64,000 bases of DNA from Bdellovibrionales bacterium (GTDB lineage Bacteria; Bdellovibrionota; Bdellovibrionia; Bdellovibrionales; Bdellovibrionaceae), in contig JAFEAQ010000011.1 of assembly GCA_018266295.1 (NCBI GenBank), positions 657,626-721,625 of the forward strand, written 5' to 3'. A program made the translations under genes and the position numbers. Within the stretch, counting starts at the first letter, position 1; each line of letters begins with the position of its first letter. The notes under the pieces are model-generated. The model did no database searches. It was not told the DNA's origin and was given only the letters and a program-made list of their open reading frames with translations. This document shows, piece after piece, positions 40,499-49,652 of the stretch.

Positions 40499-41131
40499 TT
40501 AATATAGAACATTTCTCATCTGACGGACTTTTTTCAACGTCTTCTGCAATAGCTTGGATTTAGAGTAGTGCATTTCGACCTCCACCATCACGTCTTGTTG
40601 CTTTTCGGCAAAAGCTTGCTGGATAGCCACAAGGCGTCCATTGCCGTCAAAGACAACCGCATCCCCGTTGTCGGCACGAATGGCCCGCATGGAGTTTTTT
40701 GAAGGCATGATGGAGTTAAGAGTATTCTCATCCAAATGAATATGAGTGTCTGCAGCCTGAGGAAGCGTCTGAAGAGCCTTCGTGCGTTTATCGAGTTTCT
40801 CCAAAGCAGCTCCACGAGTGATCGGATGGATGGGCTTTAATTGACTCAGAGGAATCAGCTCTTTCTTCACTTCCTTTGTCGTCGACATAATCAGTCCGCG
40901 GAGCGCGACCGCATACGGGGCCGAAGAATCGAGTTCCTTCAACTCACGCATCTTATCAGCATAATAGGTCAGAGGGTTGTACTTACCAGGGGCAGTTTGA
41001 TTAAGCGTAATTGCCGGCGCAAAAGCCGAGTGGCAGGCCACCTCGGATTGGGCAAAAGCCAACGGAGCCAGGAGCAAAACCAGCATCAGAGCAATAAATC
41101 CGCGAAGGACGTTCATCAGAAAATTTCTCAT
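40499..41131 (-). CDS. Secreted unknown protein
   Basis: I choose ATG 41131 (MRNFLMNVLRGFIALMLVLLL...), which gives a signal peptide ending in LAPLAFAQ; a start 15 bases later is equally possible. 210 residues. Mature part begins SEVACHSAFAPAITL and contains a charged, helix-rich body with no cysteines after the first. No family recognised. The region between it and tpiA (41165-41240) contains no gene. Confidence 0.7.
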   Translation of the reverse strand: MRNFLMNVLRGFIALMLVLLLAPLAFAQSEVACHSAFAPAITLNQTAPGKYNPLTYYADKMRELKELDSSAPYAVALRGLIMSTTKEVKKELIPLSQLKPIHPITRGAALEKLDKRTKALQTLPQAADTHIHLDENTLNSIMPSKNSMRAIRADNGDAVVFDGNGRLVAIQQAFAEKQQDVMVEVEMHYSKSKLLQKTLKKVRQMRNVLY

Positions 41132-41240
41132 GCCCGGAGAGATGCAAGCCAAAGGCCCGACCATCTCAAATATATAATACTTGAAGGACCTTTAGCTGTT
41201 GATGCTCTTGGCGGTGAACAAAGATTGTCGTCGCTAACTA

Positions 41241-41975
41241 CTAGATACTACAGATTTTTTGGAAGGAAGCCACTTCCAGCGAAGCGCCCCCTACAAGGAA
41301 CCCATCGACGTGGGGAAGGGCCGCAAGGCCGCCAGCATTGTCCGGTTTTACACTGCCACCGTAGAGAATCGGCGCTGTAAAACCAAGGCCTTTCAGGATT
41401 TCAAAGACGTCTTTGTGAGTCTCTTGCACTTGCTCCGGCGTTGCCACTTTACCGGTGCCGATCGCCCAAACAGGCTCATAAGCCACCACGAGCGGCTTTG
41501 ATTTGTCCGCTTTCGCAAGCCCTTGAGTCAGCTGAGTTTTCAAAACGTCTTTGGTGTGGTTGCCTTCGCGCTCTTGCAAAGTTTCACCGATACAAAGCAT
41601 CGGGACAAGACCTTGGCTCTGTGTGAACGCCACTTTGTCGGCAAGCAGTTCGTTCTTTTCGCCAAACAACTGACGACGCTCACTGTGCCCGATCAGAACA
41701 TACTTCGCGCCGAGCTCTTTCACCACAGCGACCGAGTTTTCACCTGTGAAGGCACCCGTTGCTTGAGTGTAAGCGTTTTGCACGCCGAAATTGAGAGGGT
41801 ATTTTACATTGAGTTTTTGAATTGAAGTGCTTGCCGCCTCAAGAGAAATTGCTGACGGAAAAAACACCACTTCATTTTTGCCGCTACCCTGGAAAGCTTC
41901 ACCCCATTGAGCGAAAAATTCACGAGTCTCTTTGGGAGATTTAAAAAGCTTCCAGTTAGCAGCAAAAATTTTCAT
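41241..41975 (-). CDS. tpiA: Triose-phosphate isomerase
   Basis: 244 residues. Catalytic residues: K9 in ANWKLF, H97 in IGHSERR and E167 in AYEPVWAIGTGK. The phosphate loop ILYGGSVKPDN is present. It interconverts DHAP and glyceraldehyde 3-phosphate. Third gene of the gap-pgk-tpiA operon, 52 bases after pgk; length normal. Confidence 0.98.
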   Translation of the reverse strand: MKIFAANWKLFKSPKETREFFAQWGEAFQGSGKNEVVFFPSAISLEAASTSIQKLNVKYPLNFGVQNAYTQATGAFTGENSVAVVKELGAKYVLIGHSERRQLFGEKNELLADKVAFTQSQGLVPMLCIGETLQEREGNHTKDVLKTQLTQGLAKADKSKPLVVAYEPVWAIGTGKVATPEQVQETHKDVFEILKGLGFTAPILYGGSVKPDNAGGLAALPHVDGFLVGGASLEVASFQKICSI

Positions 41976-42027
41976 GTATTAATCCAGTTCCGGGCCTCTG
42001 GCCCTACACATCTTCGCTGTCGCGATC

Positions 42028-43236
42028 CTATCTGATACGTGCACGAAGAATTTCAAGACCTGGCAAACGATCCCCTTGGAGATATTCCAAGCTCGCGCCA
42101 CCACCTGTAGAAATGTGAGTCATCTTGTCTGCATAACCAGAAGCTTCCGCCGCCGCTGCAGAGTCACCGCCACCCACGATCTTGTTACCCGTGTTTTCTG
42201 CCAACGCTTTCGCAATGGCGAAAGTGCCTTTAGAAAACTCCGGAGTTTCAAAAACGCCCATAGGACCGTTCCAGAAAACCGTCGCCGCTTCACTCAACGC
42301 GACGGTGTAAGCACGTTGTGTTTTCGGGCCGATGTCGACACCCAGTTCATTGTCAGGAATATTCACATCGTTCGTCACATGTGCTGATTTTGTATCGCTG
42401 ATAGACGTCGTTACAACGTGATCCACAGGCAAAAGCAAAGTCTTGTCACGGGCTTCAATACGCTCGATCATTTGACGTGCGTAATTCAGCTTATCGGTTT
42501 CAACCAATGATTTACCGATGTTGTGGCCTTTTGCTTTCAAGAAAGTATAAGCCATCGCGCCACCGATGATGAAGCCATCAACGATATCAAGGAACTTCTC
42601 GATCACCGCAATTTTGTCAGACACCTTAGATCCACCAAGAACTGCCAAGTAAGGACGTTTTGGATTTTCCAAAAGGCTTTCCAACATTGTGATTTCTTTT
42701 TCGATCAAGAAACCAATCGCTTTTTCTTTCATGATATTTGGCAAAGCATGAATGCTCGCGTGCGCTCTGTGAGAAGCCCCGAAAGCATCGTTCACGTAAA
42801 CGTCAGAGTAGCCAGCCCATACTGTTGCCAACTCTTCGCTGTCTTTCGTTTCGCCCGGAGCAAAACGCACGTTTTCCAAAAGGAGCAACTGATTCTTTTT
42901 CAAGTTTTGCAAGAGCGCCTTGATACCGTCGCTCTCGATGTCTTCCCAAAGGATGACTTCCGACTTGAGGAGCTCAGACATACGCTTTGCTACCGGCTCC
43001 AAAGAGAACTGGCGATCGGCTTCAGATTTCGGACGGCCCAAGTGAGAGCACATGACGATCTTTGCGCCTTTTTCCATCAAGTACTGAACCGTCGGCAAGC
43101 TCGCTACGATACGAGTCTCGTCCGTGATTTTTCCGTCCTCGAGAGGAACGTTCAAATCCAAACGGAGGAAAACAACTTTCCCCGTTACGTCCATTTCACG
43201 AACTGTCTTAATCCCTTTAAGTCCCTTGTTTGCCAT
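42028..43236 (-). CDS. pgk: Phosphoglycerate kinase
   Basis: 402 residues. Conserved [25 protein letters not shown], and the C-terminal [43 protein letters not shown] nucleotide region are present, each in family order. It makes ATP from 1,3-bisphosphoglycerate. Three bases separate it from gap. Confidence 0.98.
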   Translation of the reverse strand: MANKGLKGIKTVREMDVTGKVVFLRLDLNVPLEDGKITDETRIVASLPTVQYLMEKGAKIVMCSHLGRPKSEADRQFSLEPVAKRMSELLKSEVILWEDIESDGIKALLQNLKKNQLLLLENVRFAPGETKDSEELATVWAGYSDVYVNDAFGASHRAHASIHALPNIMKEKAIGFLIEKEITMLESLLENPKRPYLAVLGGSKVSDKIAVIEKFLDIVDGFIIGGAMAYTFLKAKGHNIGKSLVETDKLNYARQMIERIEARDKTLLLPVDHVVTTSISDTKSAHVTNDVNIPDNELGVDIGPKTQRAYTVALSEAATVFWNGPMGVFETPEFSKGTFAIAKALAENTGNKIVGGGDSAAAAEASGYADKMTHISTGGGASLEYLQGDRLPGLEILRARIR

Positions 43237-43239
43237 CGA

Positions 43240-44247
43240 TTACATTCCCTTAGAAGCCATGTATTGAGCAACGTCGACCATGCGGTTCGAGAAGCCAGTT
43301 TCGTTATCGTACCAAGCAAGAACTTTCACCATGCGCGGGCCTACAACCATCGTAGAAGCCAAGTCTACGATGGAAGAGTGTGTGTTGCCGTTAAAGTCGA
43401 TAGAAACCAATTCAGAAGTCTCAACCGCAAGGATGCCTTTCAAAGCGCCTTTAGAAGCTTCGATCAAAGCGTTGTTCACAGCTTCTTTCGTCACGTCTGT
43501 TTTGGCTTGGAAAGTGAAATCCACCAAGCTCACGTTCGGAGTTGGCACGCGCACAGAGGTGCCGTCGATTTTGCCTTTGAGTTCCGGCAACACAAGGCCC
43601 ACGTTTTTCGCAGCACCGGTTGTTGTAGGAATCATGCTCACCGCTGCTGCACGAGCACGGCGCAAATCTTTGTGAGGAGCATCCAAAATTTTCTGATCGT
43701 TCGTGTAAGAGTGGATCGTCATCATTGTGCCATGATCGATACCGAATTTATCATTCAAAACTTTTGCGAGAGGTGCCAAGCAGTTTGTCGTGCAAGACGC
43801 GTTTGATACGACTGTGTGTTTTGCAGCATCGTACTGAGTGTGGTTGATCCCGTAAACCAAAGTGAGGTCCGCACCTTTTTCAGCAGGGCCAGAAACCATG
43901 ACTTTTTTCGCGCCGGCTTGAATGTGTTGTGTGAACTCTTCTTTTGTTTTGAAAGCGCCTGTGCAATCCAAAACCAAGTCAACGCCCCACGCTTTCCAAG
44001 GAATCTCAGCAGGGTTGCGAGTTTTAGACACGTGAATCTTTTTGCCGTTCACGATCAAGTTTTCACCGTCGTGAGAAACATCCGCACCGAAACGGCCGTG
44101 AGCCGAGTCATACTTCAGCAAGTGAGCATCACCCTCGATGCTGTCCAACGTGTTGATACCGACGATGTCGAGTTTTTCAAAACCAGCTCTGAAAAATACA
44201 CGACCGATACGACCGAAACCATTAATACCAACACGCAATTTTGCCAT
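43240..44247 (-). CDS. gap: Glyceraldehyde-3-phosphate dehydrogenase
   Basis: 335 residues. NAD-binding start KLRVGINGFGRIGRVFFRA, catalytic cysteine in SNASCTTNCLAPLAKVL, and AAVSMIPTTTGAAKNVGLVLPELKGKIDG follow the family. The C-terminal end AWYDNETGFSNRMVDV confirms the glycolytic type. It leads the gap-pgk-tpiA operon; SD AGGAG precedes the start. Confidence 0.98.
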   Translation of the reverse strand: MAKLRVGINGFGRIGRVFFRAGFEKLDIVGINTLDSIEGDAHLLKYDSAHGRFGADVSHDGENLIVNGKKIHVSKTRNPAEIPWKAWGVDLVLDCTGAFKTKEEFTQHIQAGAKKVMVSGPAEKGADLTLVYGINHTQYDAAKHTVVSNASCTTNCLAPLAKVLNDKFGIDHGTMMTIHSYTNDQKILDAPHKDLRRARAAAVSMIPTTTGAAKNVGLVLPELKGKIDGTSVRVPTPNVSLVDFTFQAKTDVTKEAVNNALIEASKGALKGILAVETSELVSIDFNGNTHSSIVDLASTMVVGPRMVKVLAWYDNETGFSNRMVDVAQYMASKGM

Positions 44248-44454
44248 AGTTAGGACTCCTGAAAAAATAGGGATTTAAGTGGCCCCAATCTGAGCCAAAC
44301 CGCCCTAAAAATCAACAGAAGGTACACTGTTCCTTACTCGGATGCGCCGTGCCATTACGCTCTCCTCGACCCTGCCACCTAAGACTGGCGCTTTCCCCTG
44401 TAAACTGAGAGTATTTACCAGAACGTAGACACTGAATTCGGGACTGATTTTGAC

Positions 44455-45111
44455 ATGAAATGCATTCTCTGTGAGTCGACTAGAACTGCCGCTTTTGCCG
44501 TGGAAAAGAAACCGGCGCGCAATTACTTCCACTGCGACCAGTGCGACCTCATTTTTATGGATCCCGATGAGCGCCTGCTGCCTGAGCAGGAAAAAGCCCG
44601 CTACGACCAGCACCAGAACGAAGACACCAGCGGATACCGTCAGTTTTTAGCTCCTCTGATTCAGGACATTCAAAACTACAGCGTGATGCTTGGTAAACAC
44701 GCACCGGACGTGAAAATCCTCGATTACGGGTGTGGCCCGACAGCATTTTTGGGCTCGATGCTCAGCGAGCTTGCTTACAGGCCCGCGAACTATGACCCGT
44801 TCTACCTCACTGACCAGAAACCGCTGCAAACAAGCTACGACGTGATCACCAGCACCGAGGTGTGGGAACATTTCCATCACCCGCGCGAAGAAATCACTCA
44901 GCTCATGAAGATTTTAAAAACCTTCGGTTTGCTGGCCGTGATGACGGCCGCCCACCCGGGTGTTGGGCTTTTCCACGATTGGCAGTATCGCCGCGATTTG
45001 ACCCATGTGATTTTCTTTACTGAAAAAACCATGCGCTGGATCGCCGACCACTTCAATTTGGATCTGATCAAAGCGCAAACCCCATACTGGGTTTTCCAGA
45101 AAAAGGCTTAA
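44455..45111 (+). CDS. Class I SAM-dependent methyltransferase with N-terminal zinc-finger-like motif
   Basis: 218 residues. The start MKCILCESTRTAA with YFHCDQCDLIFMDP gives two CxxC pairs (about C3/C6 and C25/C28), a zinc-finger-like pair found before some methyltransferases. The methyltransferase domain follows with motif I VKILDYGCGPTAFLGS and a later STEVWEHFHHPREEI. Target unknown. Its stop overlaps the start of the PPC gene, so they are probably co-translated. Confidence 0.9.
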   Translation: MKCILCESTRTAAFAVEKKPARNYFHCDQCDLIFMDPDERLLPEQEKARYDQHQNEDTSGYRQFLAPLIQDIQNYSVMLGKHAPDVKILDYGCGPTAFLGSMLSELAYRPANYDPFYLTDQKPLQTSYDVITSTEVWEHFHHPREEITQLMKILKTFGLLAVMTAAHPGVGLFHDWQYRRDLTHVIFFTEKTMRWIADHFNLDLIKAQTPYWVFQKKA

Positions 45112-45518
45112 TGATGTCTCTGCAAACCTACGCCCTTCGCTTAAAACCCGGTCAGGATCTGAAAAAAGAACTCGCCAACTTCTGCCAAGCAAACAAACTA
45201 CAAGCGTCGACGATCGTCTCAGGAGTTGGCAGTCTCAAGGTCGCAGAAATGCGCCTCGCTGATGAAAAGCAGAAGGTTGTGCTGCAAGGACCGTTTGAGA
45301 TCGTGTCCCTGACGGGAACTCTGGGCTGTGAAGGTCTGCACCTCCACATCGCTATCGCCGATCGCGAAGGCAAAGTTGTTGGGGGGCATTTGCTCGATGG
45401 TTGCTTAATTCACACGACGGCAGAATTGGTTTTACTAGAAAATACCGAGATGATTTTTAAACGTGAGCAAGATCCAGCGACCGGCTTTAAAGAACTGGTG
45501 ATTGTTCCGCGTAATTAA
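45111..45518 (+). CDS. PPC/DUF296 domain DNA-binding-type protein
   Basis: 135 residues. Family pattern: MMSLQTYALRLKPGQDLKKEL, IVSGVGSLKVAEMRLAD, VSLTGTLGCEGLHLHIAIADREGKVVGGHLLDG, then TTAELVLLE. The PPC fold forms trimers; in plants it accompanies AT-hooks, in bacteria its role is unclear. The ATG overlaps the preceding stop. Its last 32 bases overlap the 3' end of the convergent truC-like gene. Confidence 0.93.
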   Translation: MMSLQTYALRLKPGQDLKKELANFCQANKLQASTIVSGVGSLKVAEMRLADEKQKVVLQGPFEIVSLTGTLGCEGLHLHIAIADREGKVVGGHLLDGCLIHTTAELVLLENTEMIFKREQDPATGFKELVIVPRN

Positions 45519-46203
45519 AAAGACTGTAAATCTTTTCCCACTTTTCACACGAGCGCGCTTCAATTTTGACGGCTTCGCCCGTCCATGGATGACGGAGCTC
45601 AAGAGTTTGCGCTTTCAAACACAAACCCGGAACGCCCAATTCATTGCGGAAAAAACGGTTCTGACGGCAGTCTCCGTGATCGGCGTCACCGATTAACGGG
45701 TGCGAAATGCGATTGAAGTGACGGCGCAACTGATGCCAGCGGCCGGTCACAGGTTTTGCTTCAACCAGCGAGTAACGCGAAGTCGGAAAGCGCTTCGCCA
45801 CACTCACCGGAAACTCCACGGTAGCCATACGTTTGTAAGTAGTCTTCGCCTCGACCAGATCGCCGGTGGAATCAAGTTCCAGTGGTAACTCAATATCCCC
45901 ACCTTCAGGCACATAGCCGCGGGTCACTGCGTGATAAGTTTTCTTAAGAGCTTTTTCAGCAAAAAGCTTACTGATCTCCCGTGCCGAATCCGATGACAGC
46001 GCAAAGAGCAATACGCCGCTGGTACCGGCATCTAAGCGATGCACCGGATACACGTGCTGACCCATCATATCGCGAGCGATGTAGAGACAAATCTTTTCAC
46101 GCGGCACTTTATTGCGGCGGTCTTCATGAGGATGAACATGAAATCCCGAGGGCTTATCCACGGCGATAAAGTGTTCATCTTGATAAAGAAGTTCGAGGCT
46201 CAC
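45487..46203 (-). CDS. truC: tRNA pseudouridine synthase TruC-like (RluA family)
   Basis: 238 residues. Catalytic HRLDAGTSG with D58, preceded by LLYQDEHFIAVDKPSGFHVHPHE as in TruC, which modifies U65 of tRNA. The RHFNRISHPLIGDADHGD segment and the length match. Family call (RluA class) is firm; the substrate is by closest resemblance. Convergently overlaps the PPC gene by 32 bases. Confidence 0.9.
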   Translation of the reverse strand: MSLELLYQDEHFIAVDKPSGFHVHPHEDRRNKVPREKICLYIARDMMGQHVYPVHRLDAGTSGVLLFALSSDSAREISKLFAEKALKKTYHAVTRGYVPEGGDIELPLELDSTGDLVEAKTTYKRMATVEFPVSVAKRFPTSRYSLVEAKPVTGRWHQLRRHFNRISHPLIGDADHGDCRQNRFFRNELGVPGLCLKAQTLELRHPWTGEAVKIEARSCEKWEKIYSLFNYAEQSPVL

Positions 46204-46207
46204 AGAA

Positions 46208-46714
46208 TTAAGGGGCCTTTACGCGGCAGACGAGATCCAAGATGTAATTATCCTGACCATCAGCCACTTCGAAGTGGCTTTGCACTTCAGGGTAACGAGG
46301 CGAACAGCTCGCAGATGATGTGAGCTTCACACCGTGGCTGTCGCACACGACTTGCAAGACGCCGAGCTCTTCACCCGGGTATGTCGGATCTTCTTTAGAA
46401 AGGATTTTCGTGCGGCAAACAGTATCGCCAACGTTGAATTCCAAGTTGTTGGCTTCCTCGTTCACCAAAACCTGGTCGACGTTATTTTTAGTTGCAACAA
46501 GCACAAACTTATAACCTTGAACTGTTAAGGCATCCACCGCCGTCAAAGCGCCTGGATCGACAGGATTCGTTTGAATCCCTTTTTGCGGAGCTGGGGTCGG
46601 AGCGGGAGTTTCAGATTGTGGGGGCTGCGAACCAGGAGCCGTCACATCGGTTTTGTTTCCCGAGCACGCAGCCAAGGTCACAACCGTGGCTAAAGCGAAT
46701 ACAAACTTTTTCAT
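46208..46714 (-). CDS. Small lipoprotein, unknown
   Basis: I choose ATG 46714, with GGGGG upstream. 168 residues; lipobox LAAC (MKKFVFALATVVTLAAC). A proline-rich segment (PGSQPPQSETPAPTPAPQ) links the anchor to a small domain with four cysteines (TVCRT, VVCDS, ASCSP, LVCRV), likely two disulfides. No family recognised. The start lies 9 bases after the tatD-like stop, so it is probably read through from that operon. Confidence 0.8.
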   Translation of the reverse strand: MKKFVFALATVVTLAACSGNKTDVTAPGSQPPQSETPAPTPAPQKGIQTNPVDPGALTAVDALTVQGYKFVLVATKNNVDQVLVNEEANNLEFNVGDTVCRTKILSKEDPTYPGEELGVLQVVCDSHGVKLTSSASCSPRYPEVQSHFEVADGQDNYILDLVCRVKAP

Positions 46715-46722
46715 GAATCCCC

Positions 46723-47496
46723 CTACCATTGGATTTTTGGGAACATCTTGAGGGCATTTTCGCGGGTCACTTTGGCAAGCTCCTCGACGGTAATGCCTTT
46801 CAGATCTGCCACGAATTTCGCAGTGTGAACCACGAAAGCCGGCGTGTTCTTCTTACCACGCATCGGCACAGGCGCCAAGAAAGGGGCATCGGTTTCAACA
46901 TGAATACGGTCTAATGGTAAAGACTTCACAATGGCGCGCAGGCTATCGGCGTTTTTAAAGGTCACAACCCCGCTGATCGAGATATTATAGCCCAAATCCA
47001 GAGCCTGATCCGCCAGCCACTGTGTTCCAGTAAAGCAGTGGATAATCCCCTTCACGCGGCCTTTGAATTCTTTCATGATCTCGATCGTGTCTTCGTCGGC
47101 ATCGCGAGTATGGATTTGCACCGGCATTCCGGTGCGGGCCGCAATCTCAAGCTGGGCGCGGAAGGCCTGTTTTTGCTCTTCATGCGGAGAATGCTCGTAA
47201 TAGTAATCAAGCCCGATCTCGCCCACAGCGATCACCCACGGTTTAGCGACATTGGCTTCGATGAAGGCGCCGATTTCAGGAGTATAAATCTGGCCTTCAT
47301 GCGGGTGAATGCCGAGAGTACAGAACACATCCGGATAATTCTTTTCAGCCAGTTCCAAAACCAGAGGCAAATCCTTCGGTTCAGTGCCAATGGTTGCAAC
47401 TTTCACAACTCCGGCTTCGCGGGCGATACGCAGGGCCTCGACGGGTCCTTCTTCAAGCATATTCAGATGTGCGTGTAAATCCATCCACTCAGTCAC
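46723..47496 (-). CDS. TatD family metal-dependent hydrolase
   Basis: 257 residues. Metal-binding motifs: DLHAHLNML (two histidines at 8 and 10), AVGEIGLDYYY with metal glutamate, PVQIHTRDADEDT, GIIHCFTG and VETDAPFLAPVPMRGKKNTP. TatD proteins are 3'-5' DNA exonucleases. Follows holB by one base, so the run tmk-holB-tatD is a likely operon, as in many bacteria. Confidence 0.96.
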   Translation of the reverse strand: MTEWMDLHAHLNMLEEGPVEALRIAREAGVVKVATIGTEPKDLPLVLELAEKNYPDVFCTLGIHPHEGQIYTPEIGAFIEANVAKPWVIAVGEIGLDYYYEHSPHEEQKQAFRAQLEIAARTGMPVQIHTRDADEDTIEIMKEFKGRVKGIIHCFTGTQWLADQALDLGYNISISGVVTFKNADSLRAIVKSLPLDRIHVETDAPFLAPVPMRGKKNTPAFVVHTAKFVADLKGITVEELAKVTRENALKMFPKIQW

Positions 47497-47497
47497 G

Positions 47498-48454
47498 TTA
47501 GGCCTCCGCAGATTGTTGACCGATCCAGAACTCTTCCATCAGCAATTGGACATCGCGATTGGCGAAGATCTCTTTTTCAGTCACGAGAGATTTGTCTAAA
47601 AGGTCCAAAACTTTCTCACGTGGACGGCTCGCCAGAGTTTTCAAAAACTCGCCCTGGTCTACATTCATAATTTGCTTTTTCTGATCTTCCTGAAAGTACA
47701 AAACATCTCGCAAGAACGAAATCCAGTAAGAAAGAATTCGTTGTGAACGCGCCCGCTCTTTGAACGAATCGCGCCAGCTATTATCAGTCAGAAATTCTTT
47801 ATCCTCGAGGAACTGCTGCAAAAGGGATAGAGCCTCGTTGCGGATTTCCTGCTCGGGACCTTCTTGCAATTGCGCGAGCTTTTCAAAACTGCCTTGGCTC
47901 GCACGCACAGCCCACTCCGGAGCACCCGGGGCCCCGCGGGAAATTTCCGCTGGCGACAAGGGCTTAAAGCTCACCGTGCGAGAGCGCGAACGGATCGTCG
48001 AAAGAACGCCCGCATTCGTCGGCGCAATCAAAAAGAAATAAGTTTCAGGAGGTGGCTCCTCGAGAGTTTTTAACAACGAATTCGCCGCTTGCAGATTCAA
48101 GCTCTGCGCTTGATCAATGACGATCACGCGGCGCTTGGTGATCCCTTGCAGGTTCAAGAACTCGATAACCTCGCGGCTTTCTTCGATCTTGATCTGTGGG
48201 CCTTCCGAAGCAATGACTTTCAAAGATTCATGGGCACCGGCTGCGACACGCAAGCATGAGCCGCAACTGCCGCAAGCCGAACGGGAATTTTCGCACAAAA
48301 GCGCCTGTGCAAGCCCCAGAGCAATCTTCTTTTTACCGATGCCGCTCGGGCCAACAAAGAGAAAGGTCTGCCCGGGTCTATCGCTGGCGAAAGTCCCGAG
48401 AAGCTTGGCAATCACATCTTTGTGACCAAACACTTGGTCTAAGAGACGAGCCAC
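47498..48454 (-). CDS. holB: DNA polymerase III subunit delta'
   Basis: 318 residues. Walker A GPSGIGKKK (35-43), zinc-binding cysteines C54, C61, C64 and C67 in the delta'/gamma pattern, and VIVIDQAQSLNLQAANSLLKTLEEPPPETYF (Walker B-like). The clamp-loader stator role fits. It overlaps tmk by 16 bases, and TatD follows, the common tmk-holB-tatD order. Confidence 0.95.
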   Translation of the reverse strand: MARLLDQVFGHKDVIAKLLGTFASDRPGQTFLFVGPSGIGKKKIALGLAQALLCENSRSACGSCGSCLRVAAGAHESLKVIASEGPQIKIEESREVIEFLNLQGITKRRVIVIDQAQSLNLQAANSLLKTLEEPPPETYFFLIAPTNAGVLSTIRSRSRTVSFKPLSPAEISRGAPGAPEWAVRASQGSFEKLAQLQEGPEQEIRNEALSLLQQFLEDKEFLTDNSWRDSFKERARSQRILSYWISFLRDVLYFQEDQKKQIMNVDQGEFLKTLASRPREKVLDLLDKSLVTEKEIFANRDVQLLMEEFWIGQQSAEA

Positions 48455-49080
48455 TTTTTCTCCTTCAAAGTTTGCAAAAGGATTTTAAGCATTTCTTCCG
48501 TTGAAGAGCGCGCATCGAGCACCAACCAGCCTGTCGGATCTTCTTTCGCCTGTTTCAGGAAAGAATCACGTACGAGCTGATGGAAAGAGTCTTTTTCAGA
48601 TTCAATGCGATCGGCTGCTTCGCCTGTTTGCGAAGTTCGCTGCGCTTGGCGCTGACGAGACTCCGCCACCGTCAGATCTAATAGTACCGTCAAATCGGCT
48701 TTGAGGCCACCCGTCGCAAAAGTGTTGAGCATCACGACATCTTCTTCACGAATCGCGCGACCCGCAGCCTGAAACGCCACGGAGCTTGCAGAAAAGCGAT
48801 CGCTGAGAACCCAAACACCTTCAGCAAGTTTTGGTTTGATGACTTCATCGACATGTTGAGCGCGGCTGACTTCGTACAAAAGCAGCTCCGCGCGTGGAAC
48901 TGGAACCGTGCCCTCTTGTTTGCGTAAAATCATATTTCGGACTTCATCGCCCAAAGGAGTGCCACCGGGTTCACGAGTCCGGTGAAATGAAATGCCTTTC
49001 TTGGAAAGCTCCGCTTCCAAGGCCCGCATTAGTGAACTTTTTCCAGAGCCATCAAGGCCTTCAAATACAAGAAATGCCAT
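48439..49080 (-). CDS. tmk: Thymidylate kinase
   Basis: 213 residues. P-loop EGLDGSGKSS, FHRTREPGGTPLGDEVRN and DRFSASSVAFQAAGR match dTMP kinases; LLDLTVAESRQRQAQRTSQTGEAADRIE follows. It phosphorylates dTMP to dTDP. It starts the tmk-holB-tatD run and is divergent from secG with 139 bases between. Confidence 0.97.
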   Translation of the reverse strand: MAFLVFEGLDGSGKSSLMRALEAELSKKGISFHRTREPGGTPLGDEVRNMILRKQEGTVPVPRAELLLYEVSRAQHVDEVIKPKLAEGVWVLSDRFSASSVAFQAAGRAIREEDVVMLNTFATGGLKADLTVLLDLTVAESRQRQAQRTSQTGEAADRIESEKDSFHQLVRDSFLKQAKEDPTGWLVLDARSSTEEMLKILLQTLKEKKWLVS

Positions 49081-49219
49081 GGAATTCTTATGACAGGCCC
49101 CCTATCCGGGTGTCAAAGTTAAAGTTTATGCCTTGCATCATAGCCAGGGGCGCGGATTTTAGGTGGACTTTTTCACCGCCTATTCAGTAAAGTGGCCCCC
49201 TTTAGGAGACTCATAAATC

Positions 49220-49612
49220 ATGACTACTTTCATTGCGATTATGCACGTTCTTGTAGCACTTATTCTTATTGGCTTGGTTTTGATCCAAGACTCTAAAGGC
49301 GGCGGCGCACTCGGTATGGGTGGTGGCGGCGGATCTAACTCCGTTTTGGGCGCAACTGGTGCTAGCACTTTGGCAGCTAAAATGACTCGCATCGCAGCGA
49401 TCATCTTCGCTCTGACTTCGATCGGTTTGTCTGTTCTTTCTTCTCAGCAATCTAAGTCCATCTTGGACAAATTGCCTGCAGCGTCTGCAGCTCCTACAGC
49501 TCCAGCGACTGCACCGGTTAACGCAGCTCCTGTTGAAAATGCAGCACCTGCGACTTCTGCACCAGCGGCTCCTGCTGCGCCTGCTGAAGCTCCGGCAAAT
49601 CCTGCAAAATAA
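49220..49612 (+). CDS. secG: Preprotein translocase subunit SecG
   Basis: 130 residues. Two membrane helices (about 3-24 and 53-75) around the conserved LIQDSKGGGALGMGGGGGSN loop. The C-terminal 50 residues are alanine/proline-rich (APTAPATAPVNAAP pattern), an extension seen in some proteobacterial SecG. It is part of the SecYEG channel. SD AGGAG precedes the start. Confidence 0.95.
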   Translation: MTTFIAIMHVLVALILIGLVLIQDSKGGGALGMGGGGGSNSVLGATGASTLAAKMTRIAAIIFALTSIGLSVLSSQQSKSILDKLPAASAAPTAPATAPVNAAPVENAAPATSAPAAPAAPAEAPANPAK

Positions 49613-49652
49613 TCCTGTCCACATCTCGGTTCTTCGCTATAATCTTTAACTT

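Noticed and set aside
41165-41240. A plus-strand reading (YIILEGPLAVDAL) resembling the start of a deoxynucleoside kinase
   Set aside because: The GxxxxGK[ST] P-loop is missing and no kinase sequence follows; the frame then runs through tpiA on the wrong strand. Chance resemblance.
42523-43806. A 427-codon plus-strand frame across pgk and gap
   Set aside because: It is the antisense of two certain glycolytic genes; composition rich in H, R and F is typical of a shadow frame.
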